Assembly (NCBI GenBank): GCA_902781655.1
Contig: CACZJZ010000009.1
Span: 1-64,000, forward strand
Direction: 5' to 3'
Length of the DNA stretch: 64,000 nucleotides
Source: an uncultured Lachnospiraceae bacterium
GTDB lineage: Bacteria; Bacillota; Clostridia; Lachnospirales; Lachnospiraceae
Shown here: positions 19,447 to 27,778 of the stretch, piece by piece
Numbering within the stretch: position 1 is the first letter of the stretch
How the letters are laid out: every line of letters begins with the position of its first letter
Made by a program: the position numbers and the translations under genes
Notes under the pieces: generated by a model
The model's database searches: none
The model's input: the letters and a program-made list of their open reading frames with translations, nothing else
Told to the model about the DNA's origin: nothing

Positions 19447-19858
19447 AGTCGCTTCCTCGCTTTCTTTTGTTGTCAGGTAGTATATCCTTAATCCCAATGC
19501 TGATCTCCAAGGCAGCATTCACTTCCTGCATCTTGCCTTTTCCTACAGTTCCCGCATACCCAAGCAGGCGCTGCTTGTCTAATGTCCGAAGCTGTTCCAG
19601 CATGATCGTGGATTCATTGTGTAATCCGCATTGTCGCCCATTCAGGTTTACATGGGTCGGTAATCGGTGATGCTTTATGCGGCTGGTAATCGCCGCCACG
19701 ATGACCGTGGGACTATGACGATTGCCTATGTCATTCTGAATAATCAGCACCGGTCGGACGCCTCCTTGCTCGGAGCCGCGTACCGGTTCAAGATCCGCAT
19801 AGAATATATCTCCGCGGTATGCGGAGTGGATGTTGTCATTATCCATAGTAGCTTCCAT
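19391..19858 (-). CDS. MazF/PemK-family endoribonuclease toxin
   Basis: About 155 residues. The core reads YRGDIFYADLEPVRGSEQGGVRPVLIIQND and TVIVAAITSRIKHHRLPTHVNL, then STIMLEQLRTLDKQRLLGYAG, which are the conserved strands of MazF toxins including the Arg and Thr/Ser that act on RNA. The ATG at 19858 is preceded by AGGAG five bases away; an in-frame codon far upstream runs through the hairpin region and is not used. No MazE-like gene stands upstream, where the antitoxin usually is. Such orphan MazF genes are frequent in ICEs of this group. Confidence 0.85.
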   Translation of the reverse strand: MEATMDNDNIHSAYRGDIFYADLEPVRGSEQGGVRPVLIIQNDIGNRHSPTVIVAAITSRIKHHRLPTHVNLNGRQCGLHNESTIMLEQLRTLDKQRLLGYAGTVGKGKMQEVNAALEISIGIKDILPDNKRKRGSDYGKSEYREEKHQADPDDH

Positions 19859-20312
19859 TTTTCTCCTGCTACAAACTAAGTAAAGGAATCCGCGCAGGCC
19901 ATAGCGCACAGCTTTAGCCTGCGCGGTATATATTTTCCTTTGCCTGTACTTGACACTACTTCCCCAGGCGGGGCGGCAACTTGAACTGTGCTGGCGCACA
20001 TCACGGGACTCTCACCCCTCCGGGGAACGCCCGGAGCTGCGTACAGGAGTATCATTGTGGGCTGACGGGATCATGGCGGGAACAGCTTGCCAAAGCTGTC
20101 TTGGCCTGAGTGGGTATCGCTCTGCACCTTATTTGGCCGTCCTTTGATGCGGAGATGCTCCGCACAGGTGGTCTTCGCGCACTCGGCCTGACGCTGGCTC
20201 CGTCAGCTAATGTATTCAAGTTGCCGGATATGACCGCCTGAGACGGTGTTTATCAAGGTTCATAGCAGGGAGAAAAATTATCCCTTCACCTATCGCGGGA
20301 AAAAGGAGGGTT
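19859..20312. other. Gene-free, hairpin-rich region; possible structured RNA
   Basis: About 450 bp between the sigma-like gene and mazF with no plausible gene. It contains several clean inverted repeats: CCGCGCAGGC/GCCTGCGCGG (19890-19899 and 19917-19926), TGCGGAG-ATG-CTCCGCA (20148-20164) and CTGACG/CGTCAG (20188-20193 and 20201-20206), plus a CCCCTCCGGGG-type stem near 20017. The density is well above that of other gaps here. It may be a non-coding RNA or a regulatory leader of mazF; I cannot assign a known family. Confidence 0.45.
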
Positions 20313-20798
20313 TCACACCCTGTTTTTCAAAAATTTTTTCAATTTCTTTTTTGCGGAAGCGATTGACTTTGAGACATTCTGTTGTGCTATGCCTTCAAAT
20401 GATGCAATCTCTGCCGCTGTTACTCCATTTATGCAATAGAGCCAGAGCCTCGTTCGCTGGCGTTCGGTCAATTTAGTTCCCATTCCTTCCAGTAAAAGAT
20501 TCTCCAGAAGATGTCTTTCGGATAGGTCAATTTCTGTGATGTAACCTTCCTCGGCGGACGGAACCGCAATTACTTCCTCAGCCAAGCTCTCCAGCGGGAG
20601 CGTGCCATCATAGTACAGGTGGTCAACTTTTTCTTCTCCGTGATAATCCATATCGGATATCTTTTTCCAGCGCAGGAACTCCTCCTCGTTGGAAAAGTCA
20701 TCACGGGTCAGGCGAATCAAATTACCATCAGCATCCGTATAGACGATGGCGTTGGGATCTTTCTTATTGAGAGCGTAGATGCTCTTTCGATTGAACAT
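20313..20798 (-). CDS. Sigma-70 region 4-like DNA-binding protein
   Basis: A 161-residue protein from MFNRKSIYALNKKDPNAIVYTDADG. GGAGG lies seven bases before this ATG. The C-terminal part (KLTERQRTRLWLYCINGVTAAEIASFEGIAQQNVSKSIASAKKKLKKFL) is a region-4-type helix-turn-helix as in ECF sigma factors; no region 2 is present. Proteins of this build are common in Clostridia conjugative elements. It may act as a positive regulator of element genes rather than as a true sigma factor. Confidence 0.75.
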   Translation of the reverse strand: MFNRKSIYALNKKDPNAIVYTDADGNLIRLTRDDFSNEEEFLRWKKISDMDYHGEEKVDHLYYDGTLPLESLAEEVIAVPSAEEGYITEIDLSERHLLENLLLEGMGTKLTERQRTRLWLYCINGVTAAEIASFEGIAQQNVSKSIASAKKKLKKFLKNRV

Positions 20799-20887
20799 AT
20801 TGCTCCTCCGTTTTTTCAAGATTTGGTGGCGAATCAAATCTCGAAAACGGAGGGCCACGGCAGCGCGGCAAAAGTGCCCCGAAATGC

Positions 20888-20921
20888 AAAAAAGCTCCCG
20901 GAGCACAATGGCTCCGGGAGC
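20888..20921 (-). terminator. Strong intrinsic terminator
   Basis: A perfect 11-bp stem, GCTCCCGGAGC (20894-20904) with GCTCCGGGAGC (20911-20921), 6-base loop, and T6 on the minus strand at 20888-20893. It ends transcription coming from the SARP-type gene before the sigma-like gene, so the 12-bp repeat tract lies inside that transcript. Confidence 0.85.
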
Positions 20922-21103
20922 AGGACGCAATATTAGAATGATAGACGGTTCGCGGCGCAGGAGGGCCGTACAGATCCGTGCACAAGGGGCGCAAACCGGC
21001 CTTGTGGTGACCAACGGCGTAATATCGTCTTCTGCACAGCAAAAAAATCACCCGCCCGCATCATCTATCGGACGCATCCGATAACCAATGATAACGGGCG
21101 GGC

Positions 21104-21270
21104 AACCTCAGCCGTGACCTGCTGGACAACCTCCTGTATGACTTTTCTATGACCTCAGCTGCAACCTACTGGGCAGCCTCATGTATGACCTCTTCCGCAA
21201 CCTCTGGAGCAACCTACTGCGTAACCTCTGCTACAACCTCAGCTGCAACCTCCGGAACAACCTCAAGTTG
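21104..21270. repeat. 12-bp tandem repeat tract (14 units)
   Basis: Fourteen consecutive units, thirteen of 12 bp and one of 11 bp (21140-21150), each starting with a form of AACCTC or GACCTC and followed by six variable bases. The tract begins 3 bp after the stop of the SARP-type gene. In the same frame as that gene the first units read EVVPEVAAEVVAEV, with later in-frame TAG codons, so it looks like a degenerate four-residue repeat after the stop codon. See findings. Confidence 0.85.
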
Positions 21271-21273
21271 CTC

Positions 21274-22578
21274 TCATTTTATGTTCAAATACTTCTTGAT
21301 GACCTCGGCATGCTCTAACGCCAGATAGGGCTTCGCCGCCGTGTAGTATGTCTGTGCCATAGAGAGATTTCCCTGAAATCCCATGGCGAGGATCGCATAC
21401 ATGTTCAGTTCGCTGTCCTTCGGGTCGAAGCGCAGAGCATCAATAGCCGTCTTTTGCGCCAGGATATAATCCTTGCACTCCATCTTCAGCCGGACATATC
21501 CCTTGGTGATCTGCAGATACAGCGACTGATAGTACATAGACAACTGCATCAGCCACAACTCATGTTCGCATCTTGGGAGCAACTGTCCCTTATACATATC
21601 GACTGCGCTGTGGTAGAGGGAATGCCGCATATCCGGGTTTTCTTCTGTCTTCAGCTGAATGCAGGCATCCTCAAAACGGTCAAAGTCTGTATGAATATTA
21701 TAGTCAGGATTGATTTGGAATGTGCCGTTCTTGCCGACGACGAGCTTGTCGAGGCCGATGACAGAAAGAGTGCGCCGCAGGCGGTAAACGATATTGTTGA
21801 CGACCTTATACGGCGAGTCGAGCTCGTCGTATGGGCAGATGATCTCTGCCAAGGTGTCAATGGAGAAATTCTTTTTGTGGTTCAGGATAAGATATGCCAG
21901 GAGCAGGTAGCACTGGTCCGCTTTGATATCTTCTCCGGTCAGCGTTCCTTTTGGTCCGATGATCTCCATACCGCCAAAGAAATTGATATGGATGTCCTCC
22001 GGATTGTACTTGGAGGCTTTTGTGGCAGCCAAAAGGGACTGCTGCTGTTTGATCTCGTTGAGTTCCAGTACTACTGCATAGGAGGCGATGAACAGGAAAA
22101 CCGGGTCATCCGTATAGCGGGTCGGATCGTCCACGGCAATGAATCCCTGATTGATCCGCTTGGAGAATGGTGCCGCCAGCAGTGTAGTCACCCCATACTC
22201 CCGAAAGAAAGCCGCTTCATCCGGATAAACTCTCTCCAATCTCTGTAGGTCAGAAATCATAACCGGTTTATTGGCCCGAAGTGCTTTCCTCCATCTCGGA
22301 AACTTCTCCATGGGCAAGCACTGGAGCATATCTCTCTGCGCTTGGACACCATCCTTGCACCACTCATAGGTAATGACGCCGATTCCGAGCTCCCAGTCAG
22401 CTTCCAGCACAGATGCTCTCGATGCGCCATAAAACTCAGCCACACCTTTCAGGAGGCCATTGATGATGGCTTCCGAATCCTCGGTGTTCCGTAGGCTGGC
22501 CTCCAGCACGCTCATCGCACGATGAAACGCGCTGCATTCAACAAGCGTGGTGGTTTCCTGCATGATTTCGTTGCTCAT
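21274..22578 (-). CDS. SARP/BTAD-type transcriptional regulator with N-terminal GAF-like domain
   Basis: A 434-residue protein from MSNEIMQETT; AAAGGAGG stands seven bases before this ATG, so the longer upstream frame is not used. Residues about 30-190 look like a GAF sensor (GASRASVLEADWELGIGVITYEWC, LLAAPFSKRINQGFIAVDDP). Residues about 215-300 form an OmpR/SARP winged helix (LTGEDIKADQCYLLLAYLILNHKKNFSIDTLAEIIC, VVNNIVYRLRRTL), followed by a bacterial activator TPR region (BTAD). The ligand of the GAF part is unknown. Its mRNA would carry the 12-bp repeat tract and end at 20,888. Confidence 0.75.
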   Translation of the reverse strand: MSNEIMQETTTLVECSAFHRAMSVLEASLRNTEDSEAIINGLLKGVAEFYGASRASVLEADWELGIGVITYEWCKDGVQAQRDMLQCLPMEKFPRWRKALRANKPVMISDLQRLERVYPDEAAFFREYGVTTLLAAPFSKRINQGFIAVDDPTRYTDDPVFLFIASYAVVLELNEIKQQQSLLAATKASKYNPEDIHINFFGGMEIIGPKGTLTGEDIKADQCYLLLAYLILNHKKNFSIDTLAEIICPYDELDSPYKVVNNIVYRLRRTLSVIGLDKLVVGKNGTFQINPDYNIHTDFDRFEDACIQLKTEENPDMRHSLYHSAVDMYKGQLLPRCEHELWLMQLSMYYQSLYLQITKGYVRLKMECKDYILAQKTAIDALRFDPKDSELNMYAILAMGFQGNLSMAQTYYTAAKPYLALEHAEVIKKYLNIK

Positions 22579-22678
22579 GAATATGCCTCCTTTGATTTGT
22601 AAAAAAGCGCAGAGACTGTCCAATCTAACTCGGACAGCCTCTGCTGTGAACCGCACAGCAAGGCTGAGCGGTTATGTA

Positions 22679-22984
22679 CTATACCATTGTCTTGATGAAT
22701 GCAGCAAGCGCTTCGCGTTGGTCCTCTTTGAGCGCCGCAACACTGTTGTCAAACTCACTCCGGGCATTCAGAGTGTTTGCTGGATCGTCCTCCGCAAAGA
22801 ACTGAGCCAGCGTGATTCCACAAGCGTCACAAATCGCATTCACCGTTGGAATAGACGGCTGGTTGTTCCGCTTGAAGATATTACTGATCGTTGTCTGCGA
22901 CAGCTTGGATTCCTGCGCCAATCGGTAAATTGTCCATCCGCGCTCATCCATTAACTGTCGAATTCGCTGTTGTGCATTGAACAT
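22679..22984 (-). CDS. XRE-family helix-turn-helix regulator
   Basis: A protein of 101 residues from MFNAQQRIRQLMDERGWTIYRLAQESKLSQTTISNIFKRNNQPSI, a Cro/CI HTH at residues 5-55, then a short helical tail (LAQFFAEDDP..., LKEDQREALAAFIKTMV). The ATG at 22984 is chosen because GGTGG precedes it; a GTG upstream overlaps this site. The gene is monocistronic upstream of the SARP-type regulator. Confidence 0.85.
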   Translation of the reverse strand: MFNAQQRIRQLMDERGWTIYRLAQESKLSQTTISNIFKRNNQPSIPTVNAICDACGITLAQFFAEDDPANTLNARSEFDNSVAALKEDQREALAAFIKTMV

Positions 22985-23151
22985 TGGTACCACCTACTAT
23001 GCTATTAGTATACACCTCATTTGATTGCCTTCATAGAAATCATCGGTATGGTATATGGTAATCAAATGATATGTACCCGTTATGGTGCCATAGATAGGGG
23101 CACGGAGAAAGTTATTGAGATTTTATGGATGGAATCCCACTGATGTTTCTC

Positions 23152-23196
23152 AAAAAAACAAGCAAGGAATCCAAATAATCAGGACTTCCTTGCTTG
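23152..23196 (-). terminator. Intrinsic terminator of the capsule operon
   Basis: On the minus strand CAAGCAAGGAA and TTCCTTGCTTG form an 11-bp perfect stem (23186-23196 with 23159-23169), followed by T7. It comes 44 bp after the stop of the zinc-ribbon ORF and is the first strong terminator after GalE, so it marks the end of the long capsule transcript. Confidence 0.85.
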
Positions 23197-23239
23197 TGAA
23201 GATAATATAGAGCAGGAAAAACGGCCATGAGATAGCAAA

Positions 23240-23431
23240 TCAATTGTTGCGTAGGGGGCCGAAAATCCCTCGCACACGATTTCTGGATTTAGCCTTCTTG
23301 TGGTTCTTCTCCAGCAATGATGCTGTATCTTTCTCGCAATTATAGCAGACCATACGGCCTTCTGGAACTGGGCAGCCGCAACATACGCAAGTGTCTACTT
23401 GCCGTATATAGCGTACTTTGGTTTTCGTAAT
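23240..23431 (-). CDS. Zinc-ribbon protein without a standard start codon
   Basis: The frame encodes TKTKVRYIRQVDTCVCCGCPVPEGRMVCYNCEKD and ends LRNN, with CxCCxC and CYNC knuckles of a zinc ribbon and a basic tail. No ATG, GTG or TTG lies in frame upstream of the cysteines before the TGA at about 23,470. An ATT at 23429-23431 stands seven bases after GGGAG, the spacing of a real start. Either ATT is used, the start was mutated from ATG, or the gene is dead. It directly follows galE. Confidence 0.5.
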   Translation of the reverse strand: MTKTKVRYIRQVDTCVCCGCPVPEGRMVCYNCEKDTASLLEKNHKKAKSRNRVRGIFGPLRNN

Positions 23432-23482
23432 GCAGCATCTCCCGTTTTCGATACTTCCTGCGCTAATATAAATTCATTTTGC

Positions 23483-24496
23483 TTACATAAACCCATCGGG
23501 ATTTTTCTGCTGCCAGTTCCATGCGTCACGGCACATGTCACTCAAAGTTCTTGTGGCTTGCCAGCCAAGCAACGCTTTTGCCTTTTCTGCCGAGGCGAAG
23601 CAGACCGGGATATCTCCCGCCCGGCGACCAACGATTTGAAAAGGGATATGAATCCCAGTAGCGTTTTCAAATGCGGAAATCAACTCAAGAACGCTATGTC
23701 CCATACCTGTTCCCAGATTGATTACCTCCACGCCCTTGTGCGAAGTGCAAAACGGCAGTGCTGCTGTGTGGCCAGCGGCAATGTCCATGATGTGGATGTA
23801 ATCTCGGATACATGTACCATCTGGCGTATCATAATCAGCGCCAAAAACGGATAGTTGCTTTCGCTTTCCTGTAGCCACCTGAGTGATATATGGCATCAAA
23901 TTGTTTGGTGCGCCATTGGGAGCCTCTCCGATAAGGCCACTTGGATGAGCTCCCACCGGATTGAAATAGCGAAAAATGACCGCTGAAAAATCCGGGGTCG
24001 CCGCAGCATAGTCCGTAATGATCTGCTCGATCATATACTTCGTCCATCCATACGGGCTTGCGATGTCGCCAGTGGGACACGCTTCTGTAATCGGCAGCGT
24101 GGCTGGATTGCCATAAACCGTTGCAGACGAGCTGAAAATCAAGTTTTTGACCTGATATTTGCTCATGGTTTCCAAAAGTGTGAGGGTACTGTCAAGGTTA
24201 CCTCTATAATACTTGAGCGGTTGCTGAACAGATTCTCCGACAGCCTTATATCCCGCAAAGTGCATGACCGCATTGATCTCATGTTGTTTGAAAATCTGCT
24301 CCAAATCCGCAGAATTCTGAATGTCCACATAATAGGTTCTGACGCTTTTCCCCGTGATTTCACTGATTATGATTGGAACCTTTGGGGAACTATTATAGAA
24401 GGTATCTGCGATGATTACATCGTATCCCGACTGAAGCAGTTCAACTGCTACATGACTGCCGATATATCCCGCTCCGCCAGTAAGTAAAACGGTCAT
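23483..24496 (-). CDS. galE: UDP-glucose 4-epimerase
   Basis: A 337-residue extended SDR enzyme interconverting UDP-glucose and UDP-galactose (or the HexNAc forms). The NAD-binding motif is LLTGGAGYIGSHV at the N-terminus; the catalytic Tyr/Lys lie in SPYGWTKYMIEQI near residue 150 and the Ser in SSSATVYG near 124. GGDI-type C-terminal features and length are normal. It overlaps the LCP gene by 4 bp and is the last enzyme gene of the capsule operon, supplying a UDP-sugar for the repeat unit. Confidence 0.93.
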   Translation of the reverse strand: MTVLLTGGAGYIGSHVAVELLQSGYDVIIADTFYNSSPKVPIIISEITGKSVRTYYVDIQNSADLEQIFKQHEINAVMHFAGYKAVGESVQQPLKYYRGNLDSTLTLLETMSKYQVKNLIFSSSATVYGNPATLPITEACPTGDIASPYGWTKYMIEQIITDYAAATPDFSAVIFRYFNPVGAHPSGLIGEAPNGAPNNLMPYITQVATGKRKQLSVFGADYDTPDGTCIRDYIHIMDIAAGHTAALPFCTSHKGVEVINLGTGMGHSVLELISAFENATGIHIPFQIVGRRAGDIPVCFASAEKAKALLGWQATRTLSDMCRDAWNWQQKNPDGFM

Positions 24497-25494
24497 TCAC
24501 TGCTCTCTTTCTCCGCATTGAGTGGAAGATACTCGTTCAATAGATCCTCGTGGATTTTGTCCAGATCCGGGACGACCACCGACATACCTCGGATAGAAGC
24601 ATAATGGTATGCGTTATCTGCCGGGACACGATAACTGGAGAGCTCTGCACTTCCCATAATTGGGATGCACTTCGCTGCCAGTAGCATGATTTGCGAGTTC
24701 GTCATGTCAGTTGACAGATACGGTAGTACTTCATCCAACAGCTTCATCAGATCTGCTGCATTACTCTGGCGGAACTTGGTATAGATTGCCTGCAGCACAT
24801 TGCGCTGACGCTGGGTCCTATAAAAGTCATTGTCGATCTTTCTGATGCGTGAATAAGCAAGAGCCTTTGTCCCATCCAGGTGGTAAACACCAGCCTCCGT
24901 ACCGATATTTATCGTCTTGGCTTCCTTGCTCGTCATCTCAATATCTACGCCGCCAAGTATATCAATCATGCTCTGGAAGCCAGAGAAGTCGACCTCAAAG
25001 CACCCGTCAATAGAAACTCCGAAATTAGTATGTAATGTATCCATCAGCAGAGGAAAACCGCCGAAAACATAGGCAGCATTCAATCTATTATCAGAATAGC
25101 CGCCGGGGATCTGAACATACAGATCTCTCAAAAATGAGATCATCGATATCTGCTTTGTATCTGGGTTGATACTGCACAGAATCATAGAGTCAGAGCGTTG
25201 CCGCCCTTCTCCCTCGCGTCGATCCTGACCGACCAAAAGGATATTGAGCAGGTCGTCGTCCAGAAATGGTTCTATCTCACTCCAATCGACCTCTTCCGGT
25301 TTGAGCTCGATGATATCTTTCGGCTCGTTGCTTGCATCGGTTTCGAAGTCTTCCTGATCTGGAGGGATGACATCTACCGTGTCGGGTACCTTGTTGATTT
25401 TATCCAACTTCGATTGGACATACCCAAAAGCTGAAACGGCCAGAAGTAGAACTGCTGCTACACATACCAATGCTACGATTTTTCTCTTTTTCAT
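24493..25494 (-). CDS. LCP-family (LytR-CpsA-Psr) cell-wall polymer ligase
   Basis: A 333-residue membrane-anchored enzyme that attaches undecaprenyl-linked polysaccharide to peptidoglycan. One N-terminal membrane helix (IVALVCVAAVLLLAVSAFGYV) is followed by an acidic linker and the LCP domain starting LNILLVGQDRREGEGRQRSDSMILCSI, with RDLYVQIPG and RLNAAYVFGG, which include the Asp and Arg residues binding the pyrophosphate. Its place near the end of the capsule operon agrees with the final wall-attachment step. Confidence 0.93.
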   Translation of the reverse strand: MKKRKIVALVCVAAVLLLAVSAFGYVQSKLDKINKVPDTVDVIPPDQEDFETDASNEPKDIIELKPEEVDWSEIEPFLDDDLLNILLVGQDRREGEGRQRSDSMILCSINPDTKQISMISFLRDLYVQIPGGYSDNRLNAAYVFGGFPLLMDTLHTNFGVSIDGCFEVDFSGFQSMIDILGGVDIEMTSKEAKTINIGTEAGVYHLDGTKALAYSRIRKIDNDFYRTQRQRNVLQAIYTKFRQSNAADLMKLLDEVLPYLSTDMTNSQIMLLAAKCIPIMGSAELSSYRVPADNAYHYASIRGMSVVVPDLDKIHEDLLNEYLPLNAEKESSE

Positions 25495-25562
25495 AAGCTT
25501 CTACCACCTTAGTCAGAAACTCTTCAAGTAAGTATGGCTCGAATCCAATATTCTTTTGAGAT

Positions 25563-27038
25563 TTATTGATAGCGGTTCTTGTAATACTTCTTATAATAGC
25601 CGCCATCCTTTTTCTTGATGTTGTTGCGGACTACTCCGAGAATTTTGCTTCCGCTTTTCCTCAGTTGCTCTATGACCTCGATGGCCTGCCGATAACGGAC
25701 TTGATTGTCAGAAATAACAAGGATCGTTCCATCGCATTTGGCTGCTACGACGGCAGCGTCAATGACGCTGCCAAGCGGGGGGACATCGATCAGCACATAG
25801 TCGTAAGACTCTTTCGCCGCCTTCAAAAGCTCTTCAAAGGATTGCCCGCTCAGCAGCTCTACCGGGTTGGGGGGATACTTGCCTGCAAACATGATCGACA
25901 AATTTTCGTACTGCGTCTGATAAAGGCATTCTTTGACAGAAGTCAGCCCTGTCAGCACCTCGCTCAGTCCCGCAGGGTTTTCCGCTGTGGTGTTACGCCC
26001 TGCCATAACCGATTTTCGCATATCCGCATCAATGACCAGCACACGCTTGTTCAATTCTGCAAGGCTCTTTGCAAGCTGCAGGGTGATAGTTGTCTTGCCT
26101 TCATTCTCATTGCAGCTTGTGATCACGACAGTGCAGATATCTTGACCGCAGAACTGCAAATTAGTTCGCAATGTCTTAAATGCTTCCTGCGTGAAGAAGT
26201 CTTTCTTTCCTGGAAGTTTTAAGGTTGTTTTCACAGACGATCCGGTTTCCAAAATTGTTTTCTCCATTTTATTTATCTTCCACCTCCTGCTTGGCTGAGG
26301 TCCTATACGCCGCGTATGTCTTGTAATAGCCGTATTTTCCCGACTTTTGCCATCCGCATTCGGAATGTTGCCCAGAACGCTGAGGCCAAGGTATCGCTCC
26401 AGATTTTCGCCATCGGTCTTAATGCGGTCATCGAGGAGGAAGATAATCAGGAAGATCACATACGTTACAACGGCAGCAACAACGCCAGCAAAAGCAAATG
26501 TGAGCATCCTCGTGCTGTTGCAGGGATCAGGGTCTGTTGTTCCCAGTTCGTAGAGGTTCACCTGCTGAAACCCCATGGCATCTTCAATGCGCTTTGAACC
26601 GATGGTGCAGATTCGATCCACGATACGCTTTGCCAGTTCGGGGGAATCCGCTTTCACAGTCACCTCGAGAATACGGGTGTCCTCCGGATTCGAAGTGGAA
26701 ACACAGTCATATAGATCCTCGTACTCCATGTCCAGATTCAAGCTGCTGATAACTTCATCCAAAACGGTATGGCTTTTTAAGAGGTAGGTGCAGTCATTGA
26801 CAACCTTTAAGGCCAATGAAAAATCGGAGCTTGCGTCACTGGCGGTCGCGCCATCTGCCTGACGCAGAATGTAGAGGGTCGCGGTAGAGGCATATTGCGG
26901 GACAAACGTCATACGGTTGAATACCAAAAAGCCGCCACAGCAAATGCAGGCCGCGAGTATGATGGCCCATAGCCGTTGGACGAATACACCCCACAGGTCT
27001 TTCAGCGTAACTGTTTTAAAATTTGCTTTCTGATTCAT
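25563..27038 (-). CDS. Fused chain-length regulator and tyrosine kinase (CapA-CapB type)
   Basis: Residues 1-225 are a Wzz/CapA-type protein with two membrane helices (about 22-44 and 180-203) and an extracellular part. Residues from 258 are a BY-kinase: Walker A SCNENEGKTT at 308-317, Walker A' VLVIDADMR near 335, Walker B YDYVLIDVPP near 415 and a C-terminal tyrosine cluster (YYKKYYKNRY). In Bacillota these are normally two proteins. Here the join (about residues 230-257) is frame-shifted: the other frame gives KYGYYKTYAAYRTSAKQEVE, DK and a stop just before MEKTIL at 26267. So the fusion arises from a one-base loss. See findings. Confidence 0.88.
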   Translation of the reverse strand: MNQKANFKTVTLKDLWGVFVQRLWAIILAACICCGGFLVFNRMTFVPQYASTATLYILRQADGATASDASSDFSLALKVVNDCTYLLKSHTVLDEVISSLNLDMEYEDLYDCVSTSNPEDTRILEVTVKADSPELAKRIVDRICTIGSKRIEDAMGFQQVNLYELGTTDPDPCNSTRMLTFAFAGVVAAVVTYVIFLIIFLLDDRIKTDGENLERYLGLSVLGNIPNADGKSRENTAITRHTRRIGPQPSRRWKINKMEKTILETGSSVKTTLKLPGKKDFFTQEAFKTLRTNLQFCGQDICTVVITSCNENEGKTTITLQLAKSLAELNKRVLVIDADMRKSVMAGRNTTAENPAGLSEVLTGLTSVKECLYQTQYENLSIMFAGKYPPNPVELLSGQSFEELLKAAKESYDYVLIDVPPLGSVIDAAVVAAKCDGTILVISDNQVRYRQAIEVIEQLRKSGSKILGVVRNNIKKKDGGYYKKYYKNRYQ

Positions 27039-27040
27039 GC

Positions 27041-27778
27041 TTAAGAAAAGTCCTTTCTTACGGCCTCACCATGCAATAAACGAATCGCATTATTGCAGCA
27101 TAAAGTTGCCGCATAGTCGGCACCGTACTTTTTGCTGATGTAGTTAAAGCACGTCAACATTTCAGGTGGGCGAGACGTACAGTTGTGTGCATCTGAGGAA
27201 AATAGATCGATCAGCCCAAGGGACAACAGCTTCCGGCATTGACGCTGAACAAGTAGGCCAAACCCGCGGAACAGGGACTGAGTATCTGCTTGGAGCACCA
27301 CGCCATCGTGCCAGAACGCTTGAATCGCAGGAATTCTTCCGTGCAGGGATCGATAGCGCTCCACATGGGCAAGAATGGGGATATAGCCTGCGTTGAGCAA
27401 TGCATGAAGGCCATTTCCGATTGTTTTTTCAGGTGCTGTTTCCGAGAAGTCCACCAGCACATATCTGGTACCGTTGACCGTTCTGCAAACACCTTGCCTC
27501 AGCCAAGTCACACATTCCGGTTCATACCGAAGTTCATTTCCCAAATACAGCGCCATGTCTGGATATGTTTTCTGCACATAACTCGACAAGCGCTTAAATG
27601 CCGCATTTACCTTGTCATAATTGTCTCCAAAGTAGCCGGGGTGGAAATGAGGTGTACAGCAAAGCACCCGTGTGCCAGCTTGATAAGCCGCATCTAAAAT
27701 GGCATGCATCTCATCTTCGTCTTTTGCACCGTCATCCACTCCAAACAAAAGATGTATGTGAATATCTGCAAGCCCCAT
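27041..27778 (-). CDS. Tyrosine-protein phosphatase of the PHP family (CpsB/CapC type)
   Basis: A 245-residue metal-dependent phosphatase. DIHIHLLFGVDDG at the N-terminus, CCTPHFHPGYF near residue 40, HVERYR near 140 and SDAHN near 195 supply the His and Asp metal ligands of the PHP fold. CpsB-type enzymes remove phosphate from the BY-kinase tyrosine cluster and so tune capsule chain length. It lies 2 bp upstream of the fused kinase gene, as in Streptococcus-type cps modules. Confidence 0.92.
   Translation of the reverse strand: MGLADIHIHLLFGVDDGAKDEDEMHAILDAAYQAGTRVLCCTPHFHPGYFGDNYDKVNAAFKRLSSYVQKTYPDMALYLGNELRYEPECVTWLRQGVCRTVNGTRYVLVDFSETAPEKTIGNGLHALLNAGYIPILAHVERYRSLHGRIPAIQAFWHDGVVLQADTQSLFRGFGLLVQRQCRKLLSLGLIDLFSSDAHNCTSRPPEMLTCFNYISKKYGADYAATLCCNNAIRLLHGEAVRKDFS

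Noticed and set aside
19391-19999. 202-residue form of the MazF-like protein
   Set aside because: The extra N-terminus is translated from the hairpin region and has no ribosome site; the ATG at 19858 has AGGAG.
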